NCBI GenBank assembly: GCA_017937125.1
Contig: JAGBEH010000003.1
Coordinates: 1 to 64,000, forward strand
Length of the DNA: 64,000 nucleotides
Source: Alistipes sp.
GTDB taxonomy: Bacteria; Bacteroidota; Bacteroidia; Bacteroidales; Rikenellaceae
Reading direction: 5' to 3'
Part shown: positions 1-8,988 of the stretch, in pieces
Position numbering within the stretch: the stretch's first letter is position 1
Layout of the letters: each line of letters begins with the position of its first letter
The notes under the pieces: model-generated
Seen by the model: only the letters and a program-made list of their open reading frames with translations
What the model was told of the DNA's origin: nothing
The model's database searches: none
Position numbers and translations under genes: made by a program

Positions 1-130
1 AGTAACGTAGCGGCGTCAGGATTTGGCTTCGGCAGGGATTGTAATGGCTTCACGGATTATCGCCACTTCAACCAAAACCCTTGTAACTCAATTCTATCAC
101 TATATCTTTCCGCATTTCACTTTTTTGTAG
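1..130. other. Left edge, no gene supported
   Basis: No reading frame with a believable start or family signature was seen here. One plus frame stays open through the edge but looks like chance, and the minus-strand frame runs only about 20 codons. This stretch is best read as the region upstream of apt. Confidence 0.4.
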
Positions 131-138
131 TAACTTTG
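131..138 (+). promoter_or_regulatory. -7 box for apt
   Basis: TAACTTTG matches the Bacteroidota -7 consensus TAnnTTTG and lies 22 bp before the apt start codon. No clear TTTG is seen at -33, so the upstream half is weak. Confidence 0.55.
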
Positions 139-160
139 CAGTGCCAAAATAAAAACCGAA

Positions 161-721
161 ATGATCGAAACGCTTAAATTTTATAAGGATTTCCCGAAAG
201 AAGGCATCACTTTCGTCGATATAATACCCCTGTTGCAGGATAAAAAGGTTTTCTGCGAACTTATCGACGACATATGCCGACTGACTACCGCACCGAACGT
301 GGCGGCACCGGAAGCCCGCGGGTTTCTGTTCGCAGCCCCGCTGCTTACGCAAAGCCCTGCGGTCGAAAATATCATCCCGATGCGGAAAAGCGGCAAGCTG
401 CCGTATCACGAAGGAGACCTTATAGAGGTCCGCGTGGAAAAGGAGTACGGATTCGATTCGCTTTTCTATCGCAAAAGCGACATCGCCGCAGGCAAACCCA
501 CGGGCGACGTATTCGAAATAACGCTGCTCGACGATGTGTTGGCGACCGGCGGTACGGCCGAAGGCGTAGCCCGTTCGTTCGAGGCCCTCGAGATAGAGGT
601 CGGCGGTAAAAAATACGGTGTGAAAATCAAAGAGTTCGTCTTTCTGATAGGTCTCGGCGACCTCAACGGCCGCGAGCGTCTGGAAAGAATAGCTCCCGTT
701 CATATATTGGCGGAAATTTAG
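161..721 (+). CDS. apt: Adenine phosphoribosyltransferase
   Basis: This enzyme salvages adenine by joining it to PRPP to make AMP and pyrophosphate in the cytoplasm. The 186-residue product has the family length. It shows the adenine-binding EARGF motif (about residues 51-55), the flexible-loop segment RKSGKLPYH (75-83), and the PRPP-binding signature LLDDVLATGGTAEG (122-135) with the two acidic residues. The ATG at 161 gives the usual N-terminus and follows a TAACTTTG box. The gene stands alone, ends in a hairpin terminator and is followed by ileS on the same strand. Identification is firm. Confidence 0.96.
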   Translation: MIETLKFYKDFPKEGITFVDIIPLLQDKKVFCELIDDICRLTTAPNVAAPEARGFLFAAPLLTQSPAVENIIPMRKSGKLPYHEGDLIEVRVEKEYGFDSLFYRKSDIAAGKPTGDVFEITLLDDVLATGGTAEGVARSFEALEIEVGGKKYGVKIKEFVFLIGLGDLNGRERLERIAPVHILAEI

Positions 722-767
722 AATCCGCATATCTTGCGGAAAAGTGGGGTATCACAAAACGTGACGG

Positions 768-799
768 AGCGGCCTGTAAAAGGGCCGCTTTTACTTTTT
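768..799 (+). terminator. Intrinsic terminator after apt
   Basis: The arms AGCGGCC (768-774) and GGCCGCT (783-789) pair perfectly around an 8-nt loop and are followed by TTTACTTTTT. It lies 47 bp after the apt stop codon. Confidence 0.75.
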
Positions 800-1004
800 A
801 TGTCAAAGAGCAGCCGCATTCCCGCGACACAGCCGATACATACGGCAGGCGCGAACGCTGCGGAGACGAAGGCAGAAGCGGAAACGGTGCGGGGACCGAA
901 AACGGATGCAACAAGGGCGGAGACGGTGACGGATGCGAAAACGGAACGGAAGCGGCGGGATACACATTAGAAATGAATTTGCATACAGTTACGGAATATT
1001 TTTA

Positions 1005-1012
1005 TAAATTTG
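1005..1012 (+). promoter_or_regulatory. -7 box for ileS
   Basis: TAAATTTG fits TAnnTTTG and lies 42 bp before the ileS ATG. A TTTG occurs at 978-981, but the 23-bp spacing is longer than usual. Confidence 0.5.
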
Positions 1013-1054
1013 CACATTATTGCAATAACCGCATACGATAAAAACCAGCGACAT

Positions 1055-4000
1055 ATGAAATTCAAAGAGTATAAAGGTCTCGACCTGCCCGCATTGGCGA
1101 GCGACGTGCTCGAAGAGTGGGAGGCGAACGATACTTTCGGCAAAAGCGTCTCGACGCGCGAAGGACACCCGACATTCGTATTTTACGAAGGGCCCCCGTC
1201 GGCAAACGGTATGCCCGGCATACACCACGTTATGGCCCGCACGATCAAGGACATTATATGCCGCTACAAGACGCAGCAGGGATTTCTCGTACGCCGCAAG
1301 GCGGGCTGGGACACTCACGGTCTGCCCGTAGAGCTGGGTGTAGAGAAGGCTCTCGGCATCACCAAAGAGGACATCGGCAAAAAAATCTCCGTAGAGGAGT
1401 ACAACAAAGCGTGCCGTGCGGACGTGATGAAGTTCACCGACGTATGGAAACGACTCACGAGCCGTATGGGTTACTGGGTGAATATGGACGACCCCTATAT
1501 CACCTACGACAACAAATATATCGAAACCCTCTGGTGGTTGCTCAAACAGCTGTACGACAAAGGTTTGCTCTACAAGGGTTACACCATACAGCCCTACTCG
1601 CCCGCTGCGGGTACGGGACTTTCGACCCACGAGCTGAACCAACCTGGTTGTTATCGCGACGTAAAGGACACCACCTGTACGGCGCAGTTCCGCATCGTAC
1701 GCGACGAGCGGAGCGAGTTCCTCTTCGACGACGTTCAGGGCGAATTGTATTTCCTCGCGTGGACGACGACGCCTTGGACTTTGCCGTCGAACACCGCTCT
1801 GTGCGTAGGCCCGAATATCGAATACGTCAAGGTAAAGTGTCTGAACCCCTATACATCGGCAGAACAGACGGTCGTATTGGCCAAAGATCTGGTCGGCAGC
1901 TACTTCACGCAAAAAATGGAGGGGACGTTCACCGTCGGCGACAGAATATACGCAGGAACGGAGCTGGAGGGCATCCGCTACGAGCAGCTTATCGACTGGG
2001 TGAAACCTATGCCGACGCTCGGCGATGCGTTCCGCGTAATCGTCGGCGACTACGTAACCACATCCGACGGTACGGGTATCGTACATATAGCTCCGACATT
2101 CGGCGCCGATGACGACCGCGTGGCGCGGGCCGCAGGCATAGCGCCGCTGTTTATGGTCGAAAAGGGCGGCAAGAAGATGCCTATGGTCGATCGCACTGGC
2201 AAGTTCTACCTTATAGACGCGTTGGACGAGGAGTTCGTCCGCGACAACGTAGACACGGAGAAATATGCGCAATGGCAGGGGCGCTACGTGAAAAACGCCT
2301 ACGATGCCGCACTGGCCGACAGCGACACCACGCTCGACATAGATATTTCGGTAACACTCAAGGCCGAGAACAAGATATTCAAGATAGAGAAGCACACTCA
2401 CTCCTATCCCCACTGCTGGCGTACGGACAAACCCGTGCTCTACTATCCGCTCGACTCATGGTTCATCCGCACGACGGCGCTGCGTGACCGTATGATCGAG
2501 CTGAACAAGACGATACGCTGGAAACCCGAATATACGGGTTCGGGGCGCTTCGGCAAATGGCTCGAAGGTTTGGTGGACTGGAACCTGTCGCGCTCGCGCT
2601 TTTGGGGTACGCCGCTGCCGATATGGGCTACCGAAGACCGCTCGGAGCTGAAGTGCATAGGCTCCGTCGAAGAGCTTATGGCCGAAATCGAGAAGTCGAT
2701 AGCCGCAGGGGTGATGACCGAAAACCCGTACAGGAATTTCAAAGTGGGCGATATGTCGAAAGAGAACTACTCTACCGACGTCATCGACCTGCACAAACCC
2801 TACGTGGACAATATCGTTCTGGTCTCGTCCAAGGGCGAACCTATGCGCCGAGAGAGCGACCTGATAGACGTATGGTTCGACTCGGGAGCTATGCCCTACG
2901 CGCAGCTGCACTACCCGTTCGAGCACAAGGAGGAGTTCCCGTCGGTATATCCCGCCGATTTCATCGCCGAGGGCGTCGATCAGACGCGCGGATGGTTCTT
3001 CACGCTGCACGCCATAGCGACGATGCTGTTCGACTCGGTAGCGTTCAAGAACATCATCTCCAACGGTCTGGTGCTCGACAAGAACGGCAACAAGATGTCG
3101 AAACGTCTGGGCAATGCCGTAGACCCGTTCGAGGTGCTGGACAAGTACGGCGCCGATGCCACGCGCTGGTATATGATTTCGAACTCGCAGCCTTGGGACA
3201 ACCTCAAGTTCGATATCGACGGGGTGGACGAGGTGCGCCGCAAATTCTTCGGCACGCTCTACAACACCTACTCGTTCTTCGCCCTCTATGCCAATATCGA
3301 CGGCTTCACGGGTAGGGAGGAGACCATACCCGTTGCGGAACGTCCCGAAATCGACCGCTGGATAATCTCGCTGCTCAACACGCTCGTGAAGGATGTTACC
3401 GAGTCGCTCGAAAACTACGACCCGACACCCGCCGCGCGCGCAATTCAGGATTTCGTCGGCGAGAACCTCTCGAACTGGTACGTACGCCTCAACCGCAAAC
3501 GTTTTTGGGGCGGCACGATGGATAAGGACAAGCTGGCCGCGTATCAGACGCTGTACACCTGCCTCGAGACCGTCGCACAGCTCGCCGCGCCGTTCGCGCC
3601 GTTCATCTCCGACCGCATATTCCGCGACCTGAACGCCGTAAGCGGCCGCCACTCGGACGAATCGGTACACCTGTCGGCATTCCCGAAAGCCGACGAAACG
3701 CTTATCGACTCCGAATTGGAGGATATGATGTCTCTGGCACAGCGCATATCGTCGATGGTGCTCGCGCTGCGCCGCAAGGTCAATATCAAGGTTCGCCAAC
3801 CGCTGACGAAGATACTCGTGCCCGTGCTCGACCCCGCGACCGCGAAACATATCGCCGCAGTCGAGAAGTTGATAACGAGCGAGGTGAACATCAAGGAGAT
3901 AGAGCTTATCGAGAAGACGACGGGATTGATAACCAAGCGCATAAAGCCCAATTTCAAGACGCTGGGACCCAAGTACGGCAAGTATATGAAGCAGATAGCC

Positions 4001-4459
4001 GCATTAGTGGCGACATTCTCGCAGGAGCAGATAGCCGAGGTCGAAGCGGGGACGGTAACGCACCTCGACATTGCGGGCGAACGTCTCGAAGTCACGACGG
4101 CCGATTTCGAAATAATGTCGGAAGATATGCCGGGCTGGCTCGTGGCGTCGGAGGGCAAACTGACCGTCGCGCTCGACATAACGGTAACCGACGAGCTGCG
4201 GCGGGAAGGTGTGGCGCGCGAATTGATAAACCGCATTCAGAATATCCGCAAGGACTCGGGATTAGAGGTTACGGACAAGATCGCAGTGGAGATCGAGGCC
4301 AAACCCGAGACCGAAAACGCGGTGGCGCAATTCGCCTCGTATATCGGTTCGCAGACGCTCGCCGTGAAGGTCGTATGCGCCGCCGAACCTGCGGGAACGT
4401 TCGTCGCAGACTCGGAGATAGACGACGAGCCGCTGAAGATCGCTATCACCAAAATGTAA
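1055..4459 (+). CDS. ileS: Isoleucyl-tRNA synthetase with GxHH signature
   Basis: This class I synthetase charges tRNA-Ile with isoleucine; an editing domain removes mis-charged valine. The product is 1134 residues, as expected for the longer eukaryote-like IleRS2 type. The start at 1055 (MKFKEYKGL) is preferred over an upstream TTG in the same frame because it gives the usual N-terminus and a normal leader. The ATP-binding signature, normally HxGH, reads GIHH at residues 55-58 (1217-1228) inside PPSANGMPGIHH. The second signature is KMSKR in GNKMSKRLGNAVDP. The rearranged first motif is a known variant of some IleRS2 enzymes and is discussed as a finding. Alternative identities such as ValRS or LeuRS do not fit. 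Confidence 0.95.
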   Translation: MKFKEYKGLDLPALASDVLEEWEANDTFGKSVSTREGHPTFVFYEGPPSANGMPGIHHVMARTIKDIICRYKTQQGFLVRRKAGWDTHGLPVELGVEKALGITKEDIGKKISVEEYNKACRADVMKFTDVWKRLTSRMGYWVNMDDPYITYDNKYIETLWWLLKQLYDKGLLYKGYTIQPYSPAAGTGLSTHELNQPGCYRDVKDTTCTAQFRIVRDERSEFLFDDVQGELYFLAWTTTPWTLPSNTALCVGPNIEYVKVKCLNPYTSAEQTVVLAKDLVGSYFTQKMEGTFTVGDRIYAGTELEGIRYEQLIDWVKPMPTLGDAFRVIVGDYVTTSDGTGIVHIAPTFGADDDRVARAAGIAPLFMVEKGGKKMPMVDRTGKFYLIDALDEEFVRDNVDTEKYAQWQGRYVKNAYDAALADSDTTLDIDISVTLKAENKIFKIEKHTHSYPHCWRTDKPVLYYPLDSWFIRTTALRDRMIELNKTIRWKPEYTGSGRFGKWLEGLVDWNLSRSRFWGTPLPIWATEDRSELKCIGSVEELMAEIEKSIAAGVMTENPYRNFKVGDMSKENYSTDVIDLHKPYVDNIVLVSSKGEPMRRESDLIDVWFDSGAMPYAQLHYPFEHKEEFPSVYPADFIAEGVDQTRGWFFTLHAIATMLFDSVAFKNIISNGLVLDKNGNKMSKRLGNAVDPFEVLDKYGADATRWYMISNSQPWDNLKFDIDGVDEVRRKFFGTLYNTYSFFALYANIDGFTGREETIPVAERPEIDRWIISLLNTLVKDVTESLENYDPTPAARAIQDFVGENLSNWYVRLNRKRFWGGTMDKDKLAAYQTLYTCLETVAQLAAPFAPFISDRIFRDLNAVSGRHSDESVHLSAFPKADETLIDSELEDMMSLAQRISSMVLALRRKVNIKVRQPLTKILVPVLDPATAKHIAAVEKLITSEVNIKEIELIEKTTGLITKRIKPNFKTLGPKYGKYMKQIAALVATFSQEQIAEVEAGTVTHLDIAGERLEVTTADFEIMSEDMPGWLVASEGKLTVALDITVTDELRREGVARELINRIQNIRKDSGLEVTDKIAVEIEAKPETENAVAQFASYIGSQTLAVKVVCAAEPAGTFVADSEIDDEPLKIAITKM

Positions 4460-4507
4460 GAGCGGCAGCCGCCACACGGGCCGCACTATAAAATAGCGGT
4501 TCGAAAA

Positions 4508-4539
4508 TTTGGATTTTCGGCTGTTTTTACTTAATTTTA
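4508..4539 (+). promoter_or_regulatory. Promoter for the DksA/TraR-like gene
   Basis: TTTG at 4508-4511 is separated by 20 bp from TAATTTTA at 4532-4539, one mismatch from TAnnTTTG. The gene starts 33 bp downstream. Confidence 0.55.
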
Positions 4540-4572
4540 CATTAAGAGGATTAAAGAAGGAGGATTTTTACT

Positions 4573-4959
4573 ATGGCTGAAGTTGAAAAAACGAGATACA
4601 GCGATGCCGAACTCGAGGAGTTCCGACAAGTGATACTCAACAAGCTCGAAGCCGCCAAGGCGGATTACGAACTGTTGCGTGCGACCATTACCCACACATC
4701 CTCCAACGACACGGAGGACACTTCGCCCACCTACAAGGTGCTCGAGGAGGGAGCTTCCACGCTGTCGAAAGAGGAGAACGGACGTTTGGCCACGCATCAG
4801 ATGAAATTCATCCGCAATCTCGAGATGGCATTGGTCCGCATCGAGAACAAAACCTACGGGATTTGCAAGACTACGGGCAAACTGATTCCCAAAGAGCGAC
4901 TTATGAAAGTCCCTCACGCCACGGAGTGCATCGAGGCCAAGGAGGGACGCAAAAAATAA
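4573..4959 (+). CDS. DksA/TraR-family regulator, degenerate zinc finger
   Basis: This small 128-residue protein resembles DksA/TraR proteins, which insert a coiled coil into the RNA polymerase secondary channel. A helical N-terminal part (about 10-90) is followed by the C-terminal finger region. In DksA the finger is Cys-x2-Cys-x17-Cys-x2-Cys. Here only the first and third positions are Cys (in GICKTTG and HATECIEAK); the second is Thr and the fourth Ala, so a normal zinc site cannot form. A purine-rich AAGGAGG lies shortly before the ATG, which is unusual because Bacteroidota rarely use Shine-Dalgarno sites. It is monocistronic with its own terminator. Whether it acts with ppGpp is unknown. 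Confidence 0.85.
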   Translation: MAEVEKTRYSDAELEEFRQVILNKLEAAKADYELLRATITHTSSNDTEDTSPTYKVLEEGASTLSKEENGRLATHQMKFIRNLEMALVRIENKTYGICKTTGKLIPKERLMKVPHATECIEAKEGRKK

Positions 4960-4977
4960 TCCGCAGCCGCAGGACAA

Positions 4978-5025
4978 ACGAATACGGATAATACCGTCAA
5001 GGTATTATCCGTATTCGTCTTTTAT
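4978..5025 (+). terminator. Strong intrinsic terminator
   Basis: A perfect 18-bp stem (4978-4995 with 5001-5018) with a 5-nt loop is followed by CTTTTAT. It separates the DksA/TraR-like gene from the convergent GNAT gene and probably works in both directions. Confidence 0.85.
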
Positions 5026-5100
5026 CGGGGGGGGGTATCCATACATCCGCGCGAAGCAAAGGCGGTTTCGCCTGCCGAACGGGTAGGCAAGCCGAAAGCT

Positions 5101-5634
5101 CTATATCTCTTTCTGAAGATAAATCATATCTTTCAACCGAACACCCGCCTCGATAATGGGATGATCGTAATTGTCGGTAAAGAAGTTCTCGACTCTGTGC
5201 GATCGTATGAACCCGCAATGTTCATAAAACAGCAAGGCCGTAGGTGCTTCGCCCGTACCGACCAGCATCCGTTCGAAACGCCCGCGGTAACGGTCGAATA
5301 AAAACTCCAACATCCTGCGCCCATATCCGCAGCGGCGATACCGTTCATCCACGGCCAGATTTTTCAGTTCGCAGACGCCCCCGCCCTCGTCGGTCACTAC
5401 GGCAACCGCCACGGTGACCGTCTGCGACAGCCCGTTCCCGTCGGCATCCGACCCGACGACATCGACACCACTATGCCGCACGGTATCGGAAAGGACATTA
5501 TCCCACTCTCCGAACATTACGAACATTTCGCCTCTGTCGAGATAACGTCCTATCATCTCGGGCTGTTCGTCAGCCTGCAACAGCAGGTCGTAAAAACGGC
5601 GTTTGCCGTCATATACAGGTTCGATTCTTACCAT
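5101..5634 (-). CDS. GNAT-family N-acetyltransferase
   Basis: The 177-residue protein is a predicted acetyl-CoA-dependent acetyltransferase. The acetyl-CoA binding motif RRCGYGRRML fits the R/Q-x-x-G-x-G/A pattern and is preceded by the usual strand CELKNLAVDERY. The C-terminal FYEHCGFIRSHR matches the Y-x-x-x-GF end of the fold. An acidic, glycine-rich insert (around residues 55-70) sits before the core strand. The substrate cannot be inferred. The gene starts 40 bp after the MsbA-like stop codon on the same strand, so the two probably share a transcript. Confidence 0.85.
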   Translation of the reverse strand: MVRIEPVYDGKRRFYDLLLQADEQPEMIGRYLDRGEMFVMFGEWDNVLSDTVRHSGVDVVGSDADGNGLSQTVTVAVAVVTDEGGGVCELKNLAVDERYRRCGYGRRMLEFLFDRYRGRFERMLVGTGEAPTALLFYEHCGFIRSHRVENFFTDNYDHPIIEAGVRLKDMIYLQKEI

Positions 5635-5674
5635 TCAGAGGAAGCCGCCCGCAGATAATGCCGCAGAAGCGGCG

Positions 5675-7507
5675 TCAGGCGATGTTCTGCATCTCTATCA
5701 ATTTTGCATAAATGCCGTTCTTCGCCATAAGTTCGCCGTGAGTGCCCTGCTCGGCAATGCGGCCGCCGTCGATAACGATAATTTTATCGGCATTATGTAT
5801 GGTACTAAGTCTGTGGGCGATAACCACCGACGTACGTCCTTTCAGCAGCTTGGTCAATGCTTCCTGCACCAATTTCTCGCTCTCGGTATCGAGAGCCGAT
5901 GTCGCCTCGTCGAGAATAAGCACCTCGGGGTTCTTCAGCACGGCACGCGCGATGCTCAACCGCTGACGCTGCCCGCCTGAAAGTTTGGCACCGCGGTCGC
6001 CGATATTGGTGGCATAACCGTCGGCGCATTCAACGATGAAGTTGTGGGCATTGGCAATCTTCGCCGCCTCGACGACCTCGTCGTGAGCAGCGCCTTCGCG
6101 ACCCATAGCTATATTTGCCTCGATAGTGTCATTGAAGAGCACCGTATCCTGCGACACGAGACTCATATGCGCACGGATGCTGTCCTGACTGTACTCTCGG
6201 ATGCTGCGGCCGTCGAACAGTATATCGCCTGCCCCCGCCTCGTAAAAGCGCGGGATAAGCTCGCTGAGCGTAGACTTGCCGCCTCCGGACGGCCCTACAA
6301 GAGCGACGGTCTCGCCCTTGCGGATTTCGAACGAGATGCCGTCCAGCACCTCGCGCGAGCCGTCGTACGAGAAATGCACGTTGCGGAACTCTATCTTGTC
6401 CTTCAGACCGCCGAACTCCGCGGCATTCGGAGCATCGACTATCTCGGGCAGAGCATCGACTATCTCGAAAATGCGTTCGCCCGCGGCAACACCCTGGTTG
6501 ATATTGGCGAACTGGTCGATGAACGCGCGCACGGGGCGCGTAATCTGAGAGAATACGGCGATGAATGTGATAAATCCGGCAGCACTCAACGAGCCGCCCA
6601 TAACGAGCGAACCGCCGAATATGAGAATGACGGCCACGGCCAATATGCCCAGAAACTCGCTCATCGGCGACGCCAACTGCTGACGGCGGGCCATCCACAA
6701 CATCAGACGCGTGATTTCGGCATTCAGGGCGTGGAACTTACGTTTGATATACTCGGTAGCGTTGTAGGTCTTGATGATCTTTACCCCCGACAAAGATTCA
6801 TCGAGCACGCTGACCAACTCGCCCATACGTTTCTGGTTCCTGCTTGCAGGGTGGCGCAGGCGTTTGACTATGCTGCCGATCGTCAGCCCCACCAACGGCA
6901 GGAACAGCACCGAAAATACGGACAGCTCCCACGATATGTTTATCATCAGCACCAGATAGCCTATAATGAGGAAAGGCTCGCGGAAAGCGACCTGCAACGT
7001 ATTGGTGATACAATACTGCACGACCATAACATCCGAGGTGATACGCGAGATGATATCTCCCTTGCGCTGGTCGCTGAAGTACCCCACGTTCATCCTTATG
7101 ATATTGTCGAACATCTCGTTACGCATACGCTGCAACGTGGTCGCACGCATAGATTCGACGGTGTAGGAGCTCAAATAGCGGAACAGGTTGCTCAACAGAT
7201 TGACAACGATAAGAATCGCGGCCAGCAATGCCAGCACATAGGTCATCTTGAACTCCGTGCCGAAAAGATGCGTATAGACGAAGTTGATGAAATCGGTTAG
7301 AGTCTGCTCGCGGAACGCTATGGCAGGCATCTCATAAACGGGATGAAACGCATAATCCTCGGCGAACATCGTCTTCAGGATCGGCGTGATAAGCGCGTAG
7401 TTGCAGGTATTGAACAGCGCATGCAATGCCGCATAGAAGAAATACGGGACGGCATAGCGGCTCAACGGTTTTGCGAATCCGAGCAATCGGAGATATGTCT
7501 TGAACAT
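5675..7507 (-). CDS. msbA: MsbA-like ABC exporter (fused TM and ATPase)
   Basis: This 610-residue half-transporter has an N-terminal membrane domain (about 1-330, with several hydrophobic segments) and a C-terminal ATPase (about 370-605). The ATPase shows Walker A GPSGGGKST, the signature LSGGQRQR and Walker B LILDEATSALD, with the switch His in VIAHRLST. The family exports lipid A or other lipids and drugs as a homodimer in the inner membrane; the lipid A role is an inference. The start at 7507 (MFKTYLRL) is chosen over in-frame upstream starts because those codons fall in a repeat array. Its promoter is carried by that array. Confidence 0.88.
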   Translation of the reverse strand: MFKTYLRLLGFAKPLSRYAVPYFFYAALHALFNTCNYALITPILKTMFAEDYAFHPVYEMPAIAFREQTLTDFINFVYTHLFGTEFKMTYVLALLAAILIVVNLLSNLFRYLSSYTVESMRATTLQRMRNEMFDNIIRMNVGYFSDQRKGDIISRITSDVMVVQYCITNTLQVAFREPFLIIGYLVLMINISWELSVFSVLFLPLVGLTIGSIVKRLRHPASRNQKRMGELVSVLDESLSGVKIIKTYNATEYIKRKFHALNAEITRLMLWMARRQQLASPMSEFLGILAVAVILIFGGSLVMGGSLSAAGFITFIAVFSQITRPVRAFIDQFANINQGVAAGERIFEIVDALPEIVDAPNAAEFGGLKDKIEFRNVHFSYDGSREVLDGISFEIRKGETVALVGPSGGGKSTLSELIPRFYEAGAGDILFDGRSIREYSQDSIRAHMSLVSQDTVLFNDTIEANIAMGREGAAHDEVVEAAKIANAHNFIVECADGYATNIGDRGAKLSGGQRQRLSIARAVLKNPEVLILDEATSALDTESEKLVQEALTKLLKGRTSVVIAHRLSTIHNADKIIVIDGGRIAEQGTHGELMAKNGIYAKLIEMQNIA

Positions 7508-7557
7508 AGAGGCTTCTTTTAATCGGCTCGACGCACGGAACGAGCATATTCGAAAGG

Positions 7558-7589
7558 CAAATATACGAATAAGCGAGGGTAATGCCAAA
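7558..7589 (-). promoter_or_regulatory. Promoter for msbA within array A
   Basis: On the minus strand TTTG (7586-7589), a 20-bp spacer and TATATTTG (7558-7565) form an ideal Bacteroidota promoter 50 bp before the msbA start. The TTTG is also half of the repeat hairpin. A second TATATTTG lies at 7631-7638. Confidence 0.75.
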
Positions 7590-7800
7590 TTTATTTGAGC
7601 ATTGCCGAGCGAGAGTATATAGGGCGAAGCCAAATATACGAATAAGCGAGGGTAAAAGCAAACTTGTTTGCGATTTTGCCGAGCGGGAGCATAAAGACGC
7701 AAGTTCAATGTGCGAATAAGCGGTCGCAATACCGAATTATTCGGGCATTACCGAACGGAGCATCTACAAAGCAAGCCAATGTGCGAATAAGCGCGCAAAA
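7558..7800 (-). repeat. Hairpin-repeat array A, upstream of msbA
   Basis: About three and a half degenerate units of 71-74 bp lie here, at roughly 7558-7631, 7632-7702, 7703-7776 and a partial one after that. Each unit has a CGAATAAGCG block, an imperfect inverted repeat of changing sequence (arms GCAAAC/GTTTGC in unit 2, ACCGAAT/ATTCGGG in unit 3) and a GAGCGGGAG-like block. On the minus strand the unit nearest msbA ends in a promoter. This is the most diverged of four such arrays in the window. Confidence 0.8.
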
Positions 7801-7921
7801 ACAACCCCGACCCGCATTTTCACGGACGACGCTGCCACAGCCCCGCTTTATGCCTCGAAAACTTCGGCGGCATCACACTACGCCCCTCGGCGCAAACCCT
7901 CGGCGGCATTGCGGCATACCG
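7801..7921. other. Intergenic remainder, nothing clear
   Basis: Between array A and the stop of the DHH phosphoesterase gene there is G/C-rich sequence with scattered short CGGCGG words but no clear gene, stem or promoter. Confidence 0.4.
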
Positions 7922-8950
7922 CTACGACAACCCTCCCTCGGCGGCGAACTCCTTGACCGCCTCCATATAATGCCGTATGGTCTCTTCCATAGAGAGGAAC
8001 GACTTGCCGCCGGCAGCGTTCTTATGCCCTCCTCCGTTGAAATAGCGGCGGGCGAACACATCGACATCGTACTTGCCGCGCGAACGCAATGACACACGTA
8101 TGAAATCGTGCGTTTCGATGAACATAGCCGACATCTTCATCTTCTTGATGGTCAGAGGATAATTCACGAAGCCCTCGCTGTCGCCCTGCTGGAACCAGAA
8201 CCTGCGCATCTCCTCCTCGGTCAAAGACATATATGCCACCGTACCCTTCATCAGGGTTTTCATTTTGCGGTTTATGACATAGCCGAACAGCCGGGCACGA
8301 CCTTCGGTGAACGAGTTGTAGACATTATTATGTATTTGAGGGATATCGATGCCTGTCTCGGCCAATACGGCTACGGCGCGGTACAGTTCGGGCGTAAGGA
8401 ACGAGAACGAGAAATTGCCCGTATCGGTCATCATCCCCACATACAGCTGCTCGGCCATCTCGCGCGAAATGGCCTCGGTACCGAACATTCCGACGATAAG
8501 CGTATATACCAGAAAGGCGGTACTCGACGAATCGGGATACGAGACCATAACGTCGAATGTCTCGTCTGGCGAAAGGTGATGGTCTATCAATACCCGCTTG
8601 GCGGTCGTGTTGGCCGAAATGACATCGCTCAACTGTTCGAGGCGCGACAAGCGGCTCATATCGGCGCAGATTATTATGTCGGCGGCGGCAACGGCGGCGG
8701 CAACACGCTCGGAATCGGTTTTGAACACCGCAATATTTTCGACGCCCGTCATCCAGTCGAGGAAATAGGGATATTTGTTCGGCACTACGCACGTGACTTC
8801 GTGACCGAGACCGACAAGTATCTCGCGAAGGGCAAGCGAAGATCCTATCGCATCGCCGTCGGGGTTGGTATGCGAGACGACAACCACTTTAAGATTGCTG
8901 TCAGCGAACAGATTGCGCAATGACGCAATGCTCTCTTCGGAAATTCTCAT
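7922..8950 (-). CDS. nrnA: DHH/DHHA1 phosphoesterase, NrnA-like
   Basis: This 342-residue protein belongs to the DHH family that degrades oligoribonucleotides (nanoRNA), pAp or cyclic dinucleotide products with manganese. It shows SHTNPDGDAIGSS near the N-terminus, ADMSRLSR, the DHH motif in LIDHHLSP, and GMMTDTGNFSF, followed by a DHHA1 domain ending in FNGGGHKNAAGG. The start is either the ATG at 8950 (MRISEES) or 8959 (MKNMRIS); longer versions run into repeat array B. It is transcribed on its own from a promoter in that array. Which substrate it prefers cannot be read from sequence. Confidence 0.88.
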   Translation of the reverse strand: MRISEESIASLRNLFADSNLKVVVVSHTNPDGDAIGSSLALREILVGLGHEVTCVVPNKYPYFLDWMTGVENIAVFKTDSERVAAAVAAADIIICADMSRLSRLEQLSDVISANTTAKRVLIDHHLSPDETFDVMVSYPDSSSTAFLVYTLIVGMFGTEAISREMAEQLYVGMMTDTGNFSFSFLTPELYRAVAVLAETGIDIPQIHNNVYNSFTEGRARLFGYVINRKMKTLMKGTVAYMSLTEEEMRRFWFQQGDSEGFVNYPLTIKKMKMSAMFIETHDFIRVSLRSRGKYDVDVFARRYFNGGGHKNAAGGKSFLSMEETIRHYMEAVKEFAAEGGLS

Positions 8951-8988
8951 ATTTTTCATTTTTACGACGGACAATATGCCGTCCGAGT

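Noticed and set aside
734-970. Short plus-strand frame between apt and ileS
   Set aside because: It starts at a TTG, spans the apt terminator and is a low-complexity Ala/Thr/Glu/Lys run with no recognisable domain.
989-2413. Long minus-strand frame opposite ileS
   Set aside because: It lies wholly within ileS, has no family motifs and the skewed composition of an antisense shadow. Similar frames opposite pcrA, uxaC, leuS and others were dropped for the same reason.
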